NCBI GenBank assembly: GCA_013397935.1
Contig: VZRN01004254.1
Span: 2,303,846-2,367,845, forward strand
DNA length: 64,000 nucleotides
Direction: 5' to 3'
Source: Dasyornis broadbenti
Taxonomy: Eukaryota > Chordata > Aves > Passeriformes > Dasyornithidae
The notes under the pieces were generated by a model. It was given only the letters and a program-made list of their open reading frames with translations, had not been told where the DNA came from and made no database searches. The number at the start of each line of letters is the position of its first letter. Position 1 is the first letter of the stretch. The position numbers and the translations under genes were made by a program. Of this stretch, positions 25,001-38,296 are shown piece by piece.

Positions 25001-28000
25001 TAACCAGTCTATACACTGCAGACTGCATTTAAGATTATGTGATCTTGATGTGTTGATACCGTACTGGTGTTCTTGTATTGCTGCATAACAATCACAGTTC
25101 TGTTAGGTTTATCTATCTGCTCAAGACCTGTACTGAACAATTCTCCTAAGTAGGAGTCGTCTGTGGAATTATGAGCCAGAAAAGCACTAGGTAAATCTTT
25201 CAAAAGAGAGAGGAGTGACATTCTTTATATCTATGAATATCTAGCACACTTTTCCCAAAACTCTTTGGAAAATTGTAATGGTAATTATTTTTTTTTTTTT
25301 TAAATATTGGAGATAAGGGGCATAAAAGTAGTTACAAGTGAAACAGTTATTTCCAGTAACTGAATCTGAAGATTGAAATTATTTCTCCAAATACCCACTT
25401 TAGTATTTAGCCAGCAGTTCAAAATGGAGTGCCTCACTTTGCATGAGAAACCTCTGGAAAATATTGCACAGAGACCTATGTTGTATAACAAGGCTTCTAA
25501 AAAGGCAAGTTTTGGCTCATGAATTTAACTAGTTCATGTTAAGGAAATAGATGCAAAAGAGACATTTTCAACATGGAAATTTATGTTGGCTATATTCAAT
25601 GAGAGCAGACATCCTGTCCTTTTTCTGCACATTGGACATAACCAATTATTTACCATTGCTTTAGGTATCAAAGAGAAACCCTGAACACACAAAGAAATCA
25701 TTCAGGAATTTTCAGCATTAACAAGCTTCTTATTTATATACAGATAAAAGGCACCTGCAGCTGTTATTTCATTGGAATAAAAGATGACCTTCAGTGACCA
25801 ATAAGGCTAATGAAAGAAAAGTTTTTCCCATAGGGCAAAGCACTACCCACATTTCCCTCCAGAGGCAGTCAGGCTGGATTTAGGTAATAAGAATGCATTC
25901 AGCCTTCCCCAGACTTTCTCTGTTAATTACAGTGCATTGTGTGTGCAGCATCTGTGCTTGTGTACAATAGGATGCAAATGACAAGAAATTACAAGACTAT
26001 TTTTAAAAGGTAAACAAAACAGTTAGATAGTGCAGAACTCACCAAATTGGATATAGGACTAAGGCCACCTGATAGCAAAACTGGAAAACACTAGTAATGG
26101 GAGTTAAAGAGGAAACCTGCTGGATTAAAGTAAGACAGGGTGATTCTTGAAGGCAATTTTGCTGACCTTTCTGTATTAATCATAGTAAATTTTCCTCCAA
26201 TCTATTTTCTTGGAGCTAATTGTGTAGACACCCTTTGGCACACCACAATAAATAGGTACAATCAATGGTACCTTATGCCTCTAATAGTCCACGGAATACA
26301 TTTTCTATCCATCCACCTGATTAAAATGTAAGGTGTTGTCATTTTCTGACATTTGGATCTGTGAGTTGTAGAATGTTGATATTTATTGTTGCAATACCAA
26401 GACCTGTGTTGGGCCCATCCAATTTTTGTGGACAATATTTTGGCCATAAAGCCAGGTTGTATTGTCAGTTTCTCTAAAACATCTCAAAGAAAACAGTTAT
26501 GTAGTGCTTGGGGTTTGTATTTATTGTGATGGTTGCTAAAAGTTGCTTGTTATCAGAGTAGTCCTGGTGTGATAGATTGTTCAGGAGATGCAATCAGAGG
26601 TACCTGATTAATACATCTGTCCAAAGTACTTCTATAACTCCTGTTCTCAAAGTACTAAATACCACATGCTCTTGTTTAACCTCAGAAGATCTTTGAAAAG
26701 TAGAGATGAACTTTTCGTCTGTGTTTTCATAAAATTCAGGTACAGGTAAGCTAAAGGAGAGTGATCTAAGAAGTGGACAACAAAGCAGAGACTGGGGAAC
26801 AGAAGTCTCCATAAACTCACTTTCCAGACTCTTCTTTTTCTCATTTCTCTAACTGTGAAATTTATCTATGCAATGTTATTCTATTCTACGTATTCCTTCA
26901 TCTGCTGTAAGAGCTGGCACAGAGAGAAGGAACCCATGAGATTCTGGAAATCTGAAGATGAAGGGAAACAAGAAACATAATCAACAGAGCTGCCAGGAAC
27001 AGCAGAGAAGGCAGAAAAAACACAGTTTGGAGTGCAGTTCCTTATATTTCCTTAGCTGATTTCACACTGTGCATTATGGTCAAAAGGGGTAAACACAACC
27101 ATTCCAAACTGATGTCAAAGAACACAGGGATATTTCGTGAAAAACAGTTGCAGCAAAGAGCCTCTTTTCCACTGAAATGTATTGAAAATGTGCAGTGTGT
27201 CAGACTATTTGCTCTCCTAGTCTAAATTGCTCAATATCTTTCTCTCTCTTTCTTTTGTCTCATTTCACAAAAGAAATCAAACAAAGAAGTTGGCTTAGCC
27301 TTTCCTATTGCTCCATTTTCTGTTCTTCTGTTAAGAATCACTGCCTTTCTAGTCCCAAAGCCCCCCTGATGGATAGTTCAAGAAAAGGTCCGGAAGCAGA
27401 CTAAACAGAGTTGCTTTGATGATTGATAACACAGAAGCCAGAAAGCTCCAAAACAACTTGCTGCTAGCAGAAATACAGAAAGGTTTTACTGGTTTCATTA
27501 ATACAGATCAGCCTTTTTTTTAAAACCCACAGAAAGCCCGTGAATAGAAATCCAGCCCCCCAGGGCAGCGTGTTAGAAAAAAGACAGTCCTGGGGACTCT
27601 CTGTTTCCTCCCATACACAGGTCAGATGCACTGTGGGTCTTTGTAAATTTAAACCTCACACAGCCAATGTTGTGGATCTTGTGGTTATGATAATGGTGTT
27701 AAAGGCATCTGCTCCAAGAATGATCCTCTGCCCCAGACCCCAGGCAGTGACATGACTTCAGTTCTCCCCCATCTGGAACTTTCACAGTGACTTTCCATAT
27801 AATTTACCCACATCTTTTCTGAGTCTCACGTAGCACCTAATACTCCTTATGAATCATCATTATCTTTTAATTTATTTTTTTTTTAGTTCAAAGTGCCTTC
27901 AATGGTGCCATTAATCATTATACCTATTAATCTTTAAATTAGTTTTCAGTTATTGCAGGGAATTGATATAAATTAATCTAACTGAAAAGGCTTGGGTCAA

Positions 28001-31000
28001 ACATCGTGGCTTCAATGGTTTCATGGTAGTTTCTGCTTACTATGGATTGTACCTCCTTCAGCTGCTCTCAGTGCACACCTCCAGCCTGAGCACCAGGAGA
28101 AAAGCGTTCCTCTACCAGGTTCTATTAAAGGGACCTCATCTGTCCACCTCTTCCAAAAAACTCTTCTGTGCTGCTGCATAGGAAGCTTTGGTGGACCATA
28201 CATAGCATTGCAGTAAGAACTCAATATCTCACATCCCAAATGTATGGCACTGACAGGTAAGAGGTGTGTCTTGCCAAGGTAAAAGAAGAGGAAAGCTCCT
28301 TTCATTGAGCACTGAGAAAACTGGAATGTCACACACCAGCGTTTCTAGGACTATTACCCACTTCATCCTTTCCCTTGCAGTCAGTACATATACAAAGAGG
28401 TCATCAACATGGTTTCTTAATGCCTTGTATGCAATGAATTTGTCCCTCATCATTTCTTGTAACTAGAGAAGAATTTCTGAACTAGTCAGTCTGTCACTTC
28501 ATTAGAAAACCACTAAAAAATCAGATGTAATTTTATAAAACAAAGTCTAGTACAACTAATTCTTTATCTTAGTTGAGTTTGTTCTGTGAGTAGAACTGGG
28601 CACAGTTCTGCACTGAGCTGTGGCTATAGACTTTTTGGGTCTTTAGGAGTGTCCTGCTATGCTTTTCCTGTGTATTTTGCTCCTGGCATCATGGATTGCA
28701 ACATGTGTTTCATATGCATTTTGTAATAAAACACAAGCAAAGACTACATAAGACCTATGAAAGAGACGTATGTACAAGCAGAGATTACTCTTCCTTTCTC
28801 ATCAATCTATATTACTTTTCAGTTTGAAATACATAATCTGAAACCCATGTGACTCTGAGAGTAATCAAAACCAACAAGATAATTTAAGTGTCTCCCCTTT
28901 GGAATTTACTTTCTTTAGGTAAAATCTTTATTCACATGTTTTTTTAACTTTAAAACAATTTTCCTTATTTATATTATTAAAGGCTTCTGACAGTAAAAGT
29001 GCATTTACATTTTTAGAGCTGTGACATCCGTATTGTGTTTCTAATTAAGCCTCAGTTACAAGGCATGACTCCCTGACCATGTTTAAGTCCCTTCCCAAAT
29101 GCATAACTTTAAATTTAGAGTCACCTTTAGTAATAGGTAATTAGCTTAAGATCAATATTATAGCTGAATGAAACACACTGAAAATAATTGAATTCAATAA
29201 CTCCCATGCAACCAGTGTATCTATACAGGGCTGAATAGAGCACTTTGGAATACTCACTGTGGCTGTATTGCACTAGTCAGAGACGTCCTCTGATATTCAT
29301 TTGTTCCAAATACTTCCTTGTGCCTATTCTGGGGTTTTCTAACAGACATGTTCTCCCTCCTGACTGTAGAACAAAAATTGGACTGTGCCTCCCAAGACAT
29401 TTACCAGTACAAATATAGTCTACAATCAGACCATGGCTGATCAGGGTGCAGGCTCTGCTACAAAGCCTTTCCTGTACCATAAAACTCATAACATGTGCCA
29501 AAGCAGCTGATACTGACAGACCCTTTCCGCAGTCCTAACTGTTTCTGGAACATTATCTCAGAGGAATGCATTGCCATCTAAGTAGGCCAGTGTAAAAGCA
29601 GATGATGTGCCCTGAAGAAAGTCAGGTTACTGTCTGTAGGTGCACAGACCCATAACTTAGTCATCTCTGGTGGTATTCATTCCATTCTCCTTCTCTTTTT
29701 ACCTTCAGCAGTCATTATAACTCAGACTGTGAGTGATGAAATAGTGGATATATTTTGACTTCTTTTTTAATAGAATCCACAGTTATTAGGCTAGGTGTAG
29801 CATCACAAGATGCATGATGAGGCTTTTGTCCACGCAGGTGATATTACATAATTATTATAGCCACCTCTGAACTTCAGACTTCAGAGTAGCAAGAGGACTC
29901 ATGACCCATTTGGACTGTGCACACCACGTACAAACACTTAGTGCACAGAAGATTTAGAGTCCAAGTAAACACAATGGTCAGAAGGTGACAGAATATGCAG
30001 CCTGATAAGAGCCTTGACCCAGCTAGGAAAAGAGTTTGGCTGTACAGTTCCTAAGCCATCAAACAACAGCTCTCACTCTCATTTTAGCTCAGTATTAAGA
30101 ATTTAACAGTCCTTGAGGTGTTTTTGGTTTTTTCCCCTGAGCTGCTAATTTTCACTACTACCCCTGGCTCCACAAAAAAAAACCTCGTAACATCATATCT
30201 GATGGGAAAAAGTATTTTTGCAAAATTGTCTTTCTGAAGATGTGACACAAGGAATAAACCACCAAGATTTGGTTCTGTAAGCAGTGGCAGGAATGGGCAA
30301 AAGGAACGTCTGCAAAGTAATGATGTGGGCAGCCTCACACCATTACTTTCAGTGCTATTGATTCTGATGTATCCATTGCATCAGCCCCACTAAAAAACAG
30401 TGAGATTGTTTTGTTTTCCTTCTCTTTCTTAATGACTAAGAATACAAACTTAATTTCAATATGCATATGCTTCCTGAACCAAATATATGGTGTTCAGATT
30501 GTCAGCAACTGTGACATGCTCTTGCACAACAAATTACACTATCATTTCAAAAGGCTGCCTTTTCTGTTCTTTCTTGTCATTCATGCACAACCCAAAATAG
30601 TTTGTGAGAAGCATAATATTCATTTGTGGTACTTGCCAGGAAAGGAAAGTAAATTTTAGTAGGGATTATAAATTAACACCACTGTGATTATCAGAAACTT
30701 TTATGTTCTACTAGAATTTTAAATATGTGGTTTAGCTTCCACTGAAGTCAAATGGAAAACTCGGAATCAAACTGCCTCAGAGTGAAGTTTCATGTTGTCT
30801 TGGCCATTGGCTGGAAATTAGGATAGCTATTACAGTAGTTATGCAGCTGGAAGTGTTTAAAGAAAACAGCAGGAAACACAAAAGATTATTCAGAAGAGAC
30901 AATTCTGAATTAACCCTTCTGCTGCATTATAGCTCACTATACATATTGCCCTTGTTTTGACTTGGAAGAAGGTCAGACTTGGAAAAAAAAATTAAACCTG

Positions 31001-33618
31001 TGTTTTTCATTAGTAGAATATGTTTTGTACAACTGCCATGTCACAGACAACTAGACAGCAAGGATGAACAGTAAAAATAACGACATGAAAATCCATATAT
31101 CTTCCTTTTACCCTCTATTTGGAAAATTATATGCTGCCTTAAGCCATGTTACTCACATAAATACTTGCTGAGAACATGGTACAACCTGCTGCAGACACAG
31201 TATTGAAACTGTAATAACGGGAAAATTACTTCAACACAGGGTCTGTGCACCATAGAAGTCCCACTTGAGCACTGAAAATAGGGGTTTAATTGTAACATAA
31301 TTGTTTCTGCTCTGCAGAGAGAGAAATTCCACCCAAAGGGAGACGCAGGTCTGCACATCAAAATGAGTCAAGGAAAAGTAAACATTTATATTAGGCTGTG
31401 CTTCACTTTTTCTGTGTTTCACTGAGGAGACACTGCTTGAGAAACACTGGTAACTGGTTCCTAGAATAACTCTCTGTGTAAAGAGCACTTATTTTGTGCA
31501 AGACCTGGCAGATGGGTTTAATTTGAGCAAACTTGCCATTGGACTACATAGTGTTCTCTACTTCATCACATGCAACTTCTTTTGTAAAAATCTTTTTAGT
31601 TTTAATGTGAAAAATTTGCACAAGCCCCCTTTAGTACTGCTTTCCTGAGTCACACCAGAAGTGCATAAAAGACTCACCCATGATCTCCCTTCTATAGTGT
31701 ATTGTCTTTATAAGTCTGCTAAGCAAAAAAGGGAGCTTCATGTGTGAACTCTGTCCTACTGTACAGAAGTTTATTCCAGTCATTTTAGAGTAAGTGACAC
31801 TGAATGGATGCTGAGATTTTTGCCCCATCCTTGAGTTTATCACAAGGCAAATAGTTTAAATGGCATTTTGCAATATTTTTTCCAACATCTGGACAAAAAG
31901 GTCCAAAATATATTTTTTTTCCAAATTGTCATTAACATTACACAAGGCAGCAATATTTATTTATTTTTATAGTTTTGAGTTCCCTGCTGGAACAATTTCC
32001 TCTGGCATTATTTCATCATTTCCTCATTGAATTTTTATGGCTGTAGTGAACAGTGCCAAAGGCTTTACCCAATGTAACCTCATAAGCATCTTTTCACTCA
32101 CAGTTTCACAGCACTGACATTAAGAGCAGAGTTTTCAGAGCAATTAAGTGACTTTAAATTTTACATTCATTCTCTAAAAAAAAGAGGTGGGCATATAGAA
32201 AGTTCCAGGAAAGCCAGTAGTATGCCTAAGTCTCACAATAGTGAGGCAGCTTTCCATCAGCCAGCTCCAGCACTAACAACAATTTAGCCACAGCAATACG
32301 GAGTGCAGTTTGGCAAAGAAGCCTAGAAAAGTTCTGAGCTGTGATTATATTTAGTACATGGGCTATCCCTTAACTGCTGCTATAAATTACAGGCAGTCTG
32401 CCACAAGCATCACACCTTGGAATGGGGTCCCCTTTTCTACTGACCATAACCCGCACTGTGCTCTCTACAATCCTAAGACACAGCTGGTCAAGATATAAAT
32501 ACTAAATATTTGAACTGAGAGTAATTCCACTAATGAACAAAGCAGTGGAAAGGGTGGCTCGTTTATAGAATATTCAGTCCATCAGGACACTGTGTAATAT
32601 TTTACTAGGTAAAAACAAACCTATAATTAAAAAACAGCAAGTGGCTTAGACACACAACAGCATTACTGTGCTGGAAGAGGTTTGAAGCTAAAATGTTTTG
32701 TCTTACTCTCTGTCCCTGGTAGGCAAGGACATGTACACAGTCCGTCAGTGTGACACAACGGATCTGGTGAAGTCACAGTAACTCAGACTGTCAGAGCCAT
32801 CCATGCCCAGTACTCCTCTGTAATTTTCCTATCCCCTGTATATGCCCTTAAGTGGGTGCCCGACAACTTGTTTCTATCCTTAGAGGGATGAGAACGACAA
32901 GTCAAACGTGCCTTAATCCAAAATCCCGTAACTTCTTAACCCAAGCCTGGGAGAAAAAGAAAGTAACCTGTGTTAAACATAGTAGAGCTTCAAAGCTCAC
33001 AAATGAAGGGCCAGTGTCCCTAGAAACAGCAGATGCTCACCTGCGCCCTAAGGTATTTTTGGAAGAGACTGAGGAAAGGAAAAAGAAGCACAGATATGTG
33101 AAGTGCGCCAAGGCATGCTTCATGTTCACAGCACTCAAAAGTGCATCTTACTCTCCAGTAGCCTGGCTCAAGACTCAGTACAGACAGTTCATATGAAGGA
33201 GAGGTTGATAATTAATAGGTCTGCTCTCAACACAGAGGTCAGCATAATCTTCTAGGTAGGAAATCCTCTCAGGTAAAGAGACGATTCATCCTCTTCCTCA
33301 AGCAAGCACAGCTTAGCACCTGCTTTGGTAATGCACTAGAATATTTATGAAGACTATGCTCATATACTTTGTCAGACAGGTAATTTGATATTCCTTGGAC
33401 TCCTCACATTATCTCACCTGTCTCCAGCAGGCTGATCTTCAGCAATGTTACACTGGAACACTGGGGTTTTTTATGAGGCATCAATTATGCAGAATACATT
33501 CTATTTCACCATCAGTTCACTTCATCATTCCAGACTGCCTTTCTCTTGTCACCAGCCTCTGTGCTTCTCACCTATTTAAAACTATTTTCTCTGCCTGAGG
33601 CCATCCAAACTATCAACC
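22085..33618. other. Unique non-coding stretch
   Basis: About 11.5 kb without a recognisable gene or transposon. Open frames are all under 115 codons and scattered on both strands. Small T-runs occur (for example 25288-25301 and 27869-27884). Nothing here matched a repeat family I know, so it may be old unique DNA or an intron of a gene whose exons lie outside. Confidence 0.45.
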
Positions 33619-33653
33619 TTTTTTTTTTTTTTTTTTACTGAACCCCCCCCCCC
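33619..33653. repeat. Adjacent poly-T and poly-C homopolymers
   Basis: An 18-base T-run (33619-33636) is followed after six bases (ACTGAA) by an 11-base C-run (33643-33653). This is low-complexity sequence prone to length error in sequencing. Confidence 0.9.
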
Positions 33654-36600
33654 AACTTTTGCTCCTAACAGTACTTTGTATCTGCCCTCTCTTCATCTCA
33701 AATGCCTGTCTGCTCCAGGCACACTTCTCCTGTCACAGTGTCTCTCCATCTCCCCCTCCATCTTTCATTATCTTATTCCAACCACGTACAGCCAGTGACA
33801 TTGTTTCCGGTAGAATTGCCACCCTCTTTGAGATAGGCGCACAGAGCAGCAACAGCGTCTGCTGTGAAGAAACCTGGAGTCAAATGAGGGTGTAACAATG
33901 GAGATATACGGAAACAGAGAATAAAATCCCCAGTCATGAGGTAGATTAACACTGGGCAGACAGTACCTCCAGCCAGAAACGGGGTATCTCTTTCTTTTTT
34001 TAATTTTCTTTACAGTTTGGCACTGCTTTACATAGCTCATCATGTCAACAAAGTGTTTGATTTGAATTTTATCAGGCACCGCAGGCTGACAAAATTAAAT
34101 CTAATTAGCAAACCCCTCTGCTCCTGAGCATCCAATCCAGAAAGGTTTTACCTTCTAGTCTTAAACTAACTATAGGAACTAAATCTATTTCAGCCACTAC
34201 AGCTTTTATAATACCCTAAAATATTTACAGAAATTGGATTTTCACAGCTTCAAGTACATTTTCAAAAAGCACCCACCCAACAATTCTCGCAGATTTTAAG
34301 AGACCTATGTTACCCATGGACCATGATGTCAGCCAATAAAATGATGTCAAAACCAGCCAGACCCAAGTTCTGCAAAAAAAAAAGAAAAAAAAAAAAAGGA
34401 CATGTATGGCTTCACAGAACAAACATCAAACAGACTTCCTCGGGATGCAATACAGCTGTCAGTGCACCCACCAGAGCTGGATGATGCTGCAAGGGACTGG
34501 GAAACAGCTCTGCAGACCCTGGCTCTGATGTTTAGTTGCCTACGGTGAGCTTAAATACTGCTGCTTGAAAATGACAAAAACTCAAGTCACAACAGTCGTG
34601 GAGCCAACAGCTGGAAGCAAAGGAATTTACAAGGAGAGATTTATATTAAATATTTATACAAATATATTTGTGTGATATTATAAACATTCATATGTATTTA
34701 TTTAGAAAGAACTAAGGATTCAAATTCATCTCTTCTTTGTGGACAACAGCAAGAAACATAAGATAGAAAGTCAGGTATCCACCATTTGTACTTTTTCACA
34801 AAAAACAGTCTTGTTGAAGCTGTGTGACTTTCATCAGCCATAGCCAGGTCTACGCCAGTAAGTAACTCAGCTTTGCTACTTAGGTCTGATAAAAACAGAA
34901 GCCATCATTAAAGCAGCACGTTGACATAATATATTCAATACTATTACTAGTATAAGCACATCTACTTAATAATCAGTTGACTTGGCAGTTTTTTAAAATT
35001 AGAAATTAAAATGAGTTTTATGGCTCTGGAATATGAGAAAAAAAAACACCACAAAAATCAGATCAAGACCACATCTTTTTATATGGTACTGGACAAAGAA
35101 ATTGTTATGAATTTAATAAAAATCAAAATTAAAAAACATAGAAACACATTTCACTAAGTGAATAAACTCCTGAATTGTGTGTACAAAAGAATTGAAATAA
35201 GTATATTTAAAATCACAAATAAGAGGTTTAAAAATTTTATTTGTGTAGCACCGACCATAAACTCATGCCTATACACAACACAAAAGAAGTCAGTCCCTGC
35301 ACTAAATATATTGCAGAAGATAAAATCTTTACCTCTGTAACTGATTGCTCATGGCACAAGTTTATTTTCAACACTGAATCAGAACTAGGATACTGAGCAT
35401 TAACAAAATCTTTAATTCAATAAGGAAATTCATGGTAGTCTTTTACTGACATTTGTTTGGTGTGTAGAAAGCTCAAAATGATTTTCAATAAAGGGTCAAA
35501 AGGAAATTAAGATTGTTTTATGGAATCTACATCTACAAGAAATTAACACTTTTTCCTAATATTTTTACGTAAATGAAAGATCTGCACAATCTTTTTGCAC
35601 ATTCATGCTATATCTTTTGTCCTAAGACTGTGACACCAAACTGTAATGCAGGCAGATTATAGCTTTATATGACAGAAAGTTTTGCTATTGAATTATTATA
35701 ATACCACACTGTCTAGCAATAAGTTATTCTCTTCCTGAATGATATTAAAGTTGTAAAGAAAAAAAAAAAAAAAAGCCAAGAAACCTGAACTGAAAATTAC
35801 TCTTGTTCTTCCCCAGAGAAGCAATTATTTTTTTTGTTAGTGGACACTTTAAAAGATTTTAGGAGGGGGCAGAATTTACATTGTGAATATAAAATTACCA
35901 TAATTCTGAAAGTTGTTTTGTATTTGTTAATTTACCTTTCACAGCACACTCAAAAATAACCTGTAGACATACAAGGCTGCAGACTGAAAAACACTTCTGA
36001 ATATAGAGCAGTAGGAATTAAAATAATTTCATGTCATCACCGTGGCCAGATTAAGAGGAAGAAATCTACATAAATAAGCCTTCAAATCCACAAGTATCAG
36101 GCGCAATAAAGGCTTTTTTTCAATTAATAAAATGTTCATTTCTACTCTCAAATGATCTATCAAGACCAGCTGCCCTTTTGCCTCAGGAGCTAAATCCAGT
36201 TCAGCAAGAACTGCATCAAGAGACTCCTTAAGTCGTCAGTTACATTTCTGGTCCAAAAAAAAAATTTAAAAAAGGGAGGTAATGGGTCCTTCTCTAGCAT
36301 CTCTAATGTTAAATGGTCAAGCCTGACCTCTGCACTTACCTTGAAACTGATCCACTATTCAAAGCCGGAGCTGTGATCCCTAAAGCAGTCCAGCTTTAAG
36401 AATATTCCCATGGGACACAAATTTCCACATGTGGGTGATACCTGTGTCCTAAACATGCATCTATAGGAAACATTCAAAATAGGATCTGGTCTCATGACAC
36501 CCTCATACCAGATCTTTGAAAGAACAGATTTAGGGAGCACTTGCAGGGAATTCCCACCTAGTGGCTCACTCATAAACTTCACTTTCATATTCTTTGAAGA

Positions 36601-36693
36601 GACGGCTCCTCTAATAGGCTCTGAACTGCTACAAGGGCCTTAGGCAGATGGAAACCACCCACTATCTCATTATACATTTTACCTGCAAAATTT
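33654..36693. other. Unique non-coding stretch
   Basis: No gene is supported. It contains an A-rich tract (34374-34398), a 14-bp AT palindrome (ACAAATATATTTGT) near 34658-34671 and an A-run at 35760-35774. The segment 36301-36640 is of more balanced composition and is discussed as a finding. Confidence 0.45.
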
Positions 36694-36706
36694 NNNNNNN
36701 NNNNNN
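36694..36706. other. Assembly gap (13 N)
   Basis: Thirteen unknown bases. The text before the gap (CCTGCAAAATTT, 36682-36693) recurs right after it (CCTGCAAAATTT from 36708), followed by long T-runs. The gap probably marks two contig ends that overlap rather than missing sequence. The open frame spanning it (36648-36887) is not credible. Confidence 0.95.
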
Positions 36707-38272
36707 TCCTGCAAAATTTTTTTTTCCCTTTTTTTTTTTTTTTTTTTCCTCTCTCTTTCTTCCTGGCACAGCACTTTTAGTAGACCTTTTCCCGTTCTTC
36801 ATAACCCAGCAAAATAAGTCCTGGTACTATGACACCAGAAGAGGGAAAACAAGGCCGGGGTCTGAAATCCATTACCATAAATTATAATGTGCTTTCTTCC
36901 CTTGAGGTCTCAATTAAAAGTAGTAAATGGTATTACAGGAAAAAAAAAAAGAGTGAAAAAGTATTAGAAGAAATATTTAACACTGAACTTTATTTTTGGT
37001 CTTGCTGTTCTATTCTGAGGTATGTAATAGATTTTAAAGAAATCCTGCCAGGTAATATTGCTGAAGAATGTTTTACAAACATTTATATTTATCTAATTCC
37101 CTCCCTATTCTTCTTCCAACACCACTGGAATAGTGCATGTCCTTGTTCATAAATCATTTCTGCTTGCTTTACAAAATATACTTAAAACATATCTGGGAAA
37201 GAAATACAACAGAGAAAATAGATAAAATAGTTAGAAACCCAATTACAGCTCATTATACACAGTGGCATCAATCTCACAGGCTGACTTTGTTCACTGGCCA
37301 ACCACACTGAAATTAAGAGGGAAAATTGACAGAAATCATAAAGATTTCTTGCCTGGATCTTTCTGAGAAGCACTGAAAGGCTGTGTTCTAGGGTGAATTC
37401 TACAAAGGTGAAACCTTATTGTGAGACAATGAGCTAGAAAGTTCTCTGGAATTTTTTTTTACATTTTTCTTCCTCACCTACTTGACCCTCCATTTTTTCC
37501 CTTGCCTTGCCTTGGAGTCTCACATCCACAAGGACATCTTTCTGTCAAACATCACCAAGGTAATGGGTCTTTTTGTCTCTCTTTCCGTGCTTAAGCTCTT
37601 ATATCATAGTTGAAACATCTGTTTCTCTTCAACATTACTCTGTCCATACTTGTTCAAAATTATGCCCAAAACATCAGTGCTCTTACAGGCCTTGAAACTG
37701 ACCCTCTGCCGTTCTGGTTGAGTACTCTATTTGCCATAGGGAATATTTGTAATTGGAAGAATCTCACTAGCTGTACCAATTCTGCATGGCCCAGAAGACC
37801 CAGAGTCTAAATGCATGTCTTGTGTAAGTTTTGAGTGAATGTTGAGAGGTAATTTTGGATTATACAAACAGTAATTGGATTGCATAATTCTCCCTTTGTA
37901 TTTTTCCACATGCCTCTCTTCTATTCCACCAAAACTTGGACACCAACTTCTTTCATAACAACTTCATGCTACTCCCAGGCTTCCCCTTAGCTAAGGAGGA
38001 AATATATGTATGTACTTCTGAAAATTTTTCCTTTTAATTTTTAAAAATGCTTCCTCCAATGTTTGTACAAATATTGATTACTTTTAAATCTAACAATTAA
38101 CAGTCTGAGCCAAAACAAACAAATGTTTGTTTATGTTTATGTTTCTTTTCCCATCTATATACTAGAGCTATGTCTAGCTGATCTTTCAACACTAAATTCA
38201 CCATGAACAAAGTAGTTTTTTAAATTTGATATTTATGATCAAGTTACTACAGGTTTCTGTTTCTGTAGCTTG

Positions 38273-38296
38273 AAGTTAAACTTGTTAGTTTAACTT
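38273..38296. repeat. Perfect 10-bp stem, 4-nt loop
   Basis: AAGTTAAACT (38273-38282) and AGTTTAACTT (38287-38296) are exact reverse complements around TGTT. No function is evident. Confidence 0.8.

Noticed and set aside
32852..33196. 114-codon plus-strand frame preceded by a weak acceptor-like site
   Set aside because: No recognisable domain. The pyrimidine tract before CCTTAG at 32878-32883 is weak and the frame is probably random.
36648..36887. 79-codon open frame crossing the N gap
   Set aside because: Translated through unknown bases and homopolymer T; the gap is probably an artefact.
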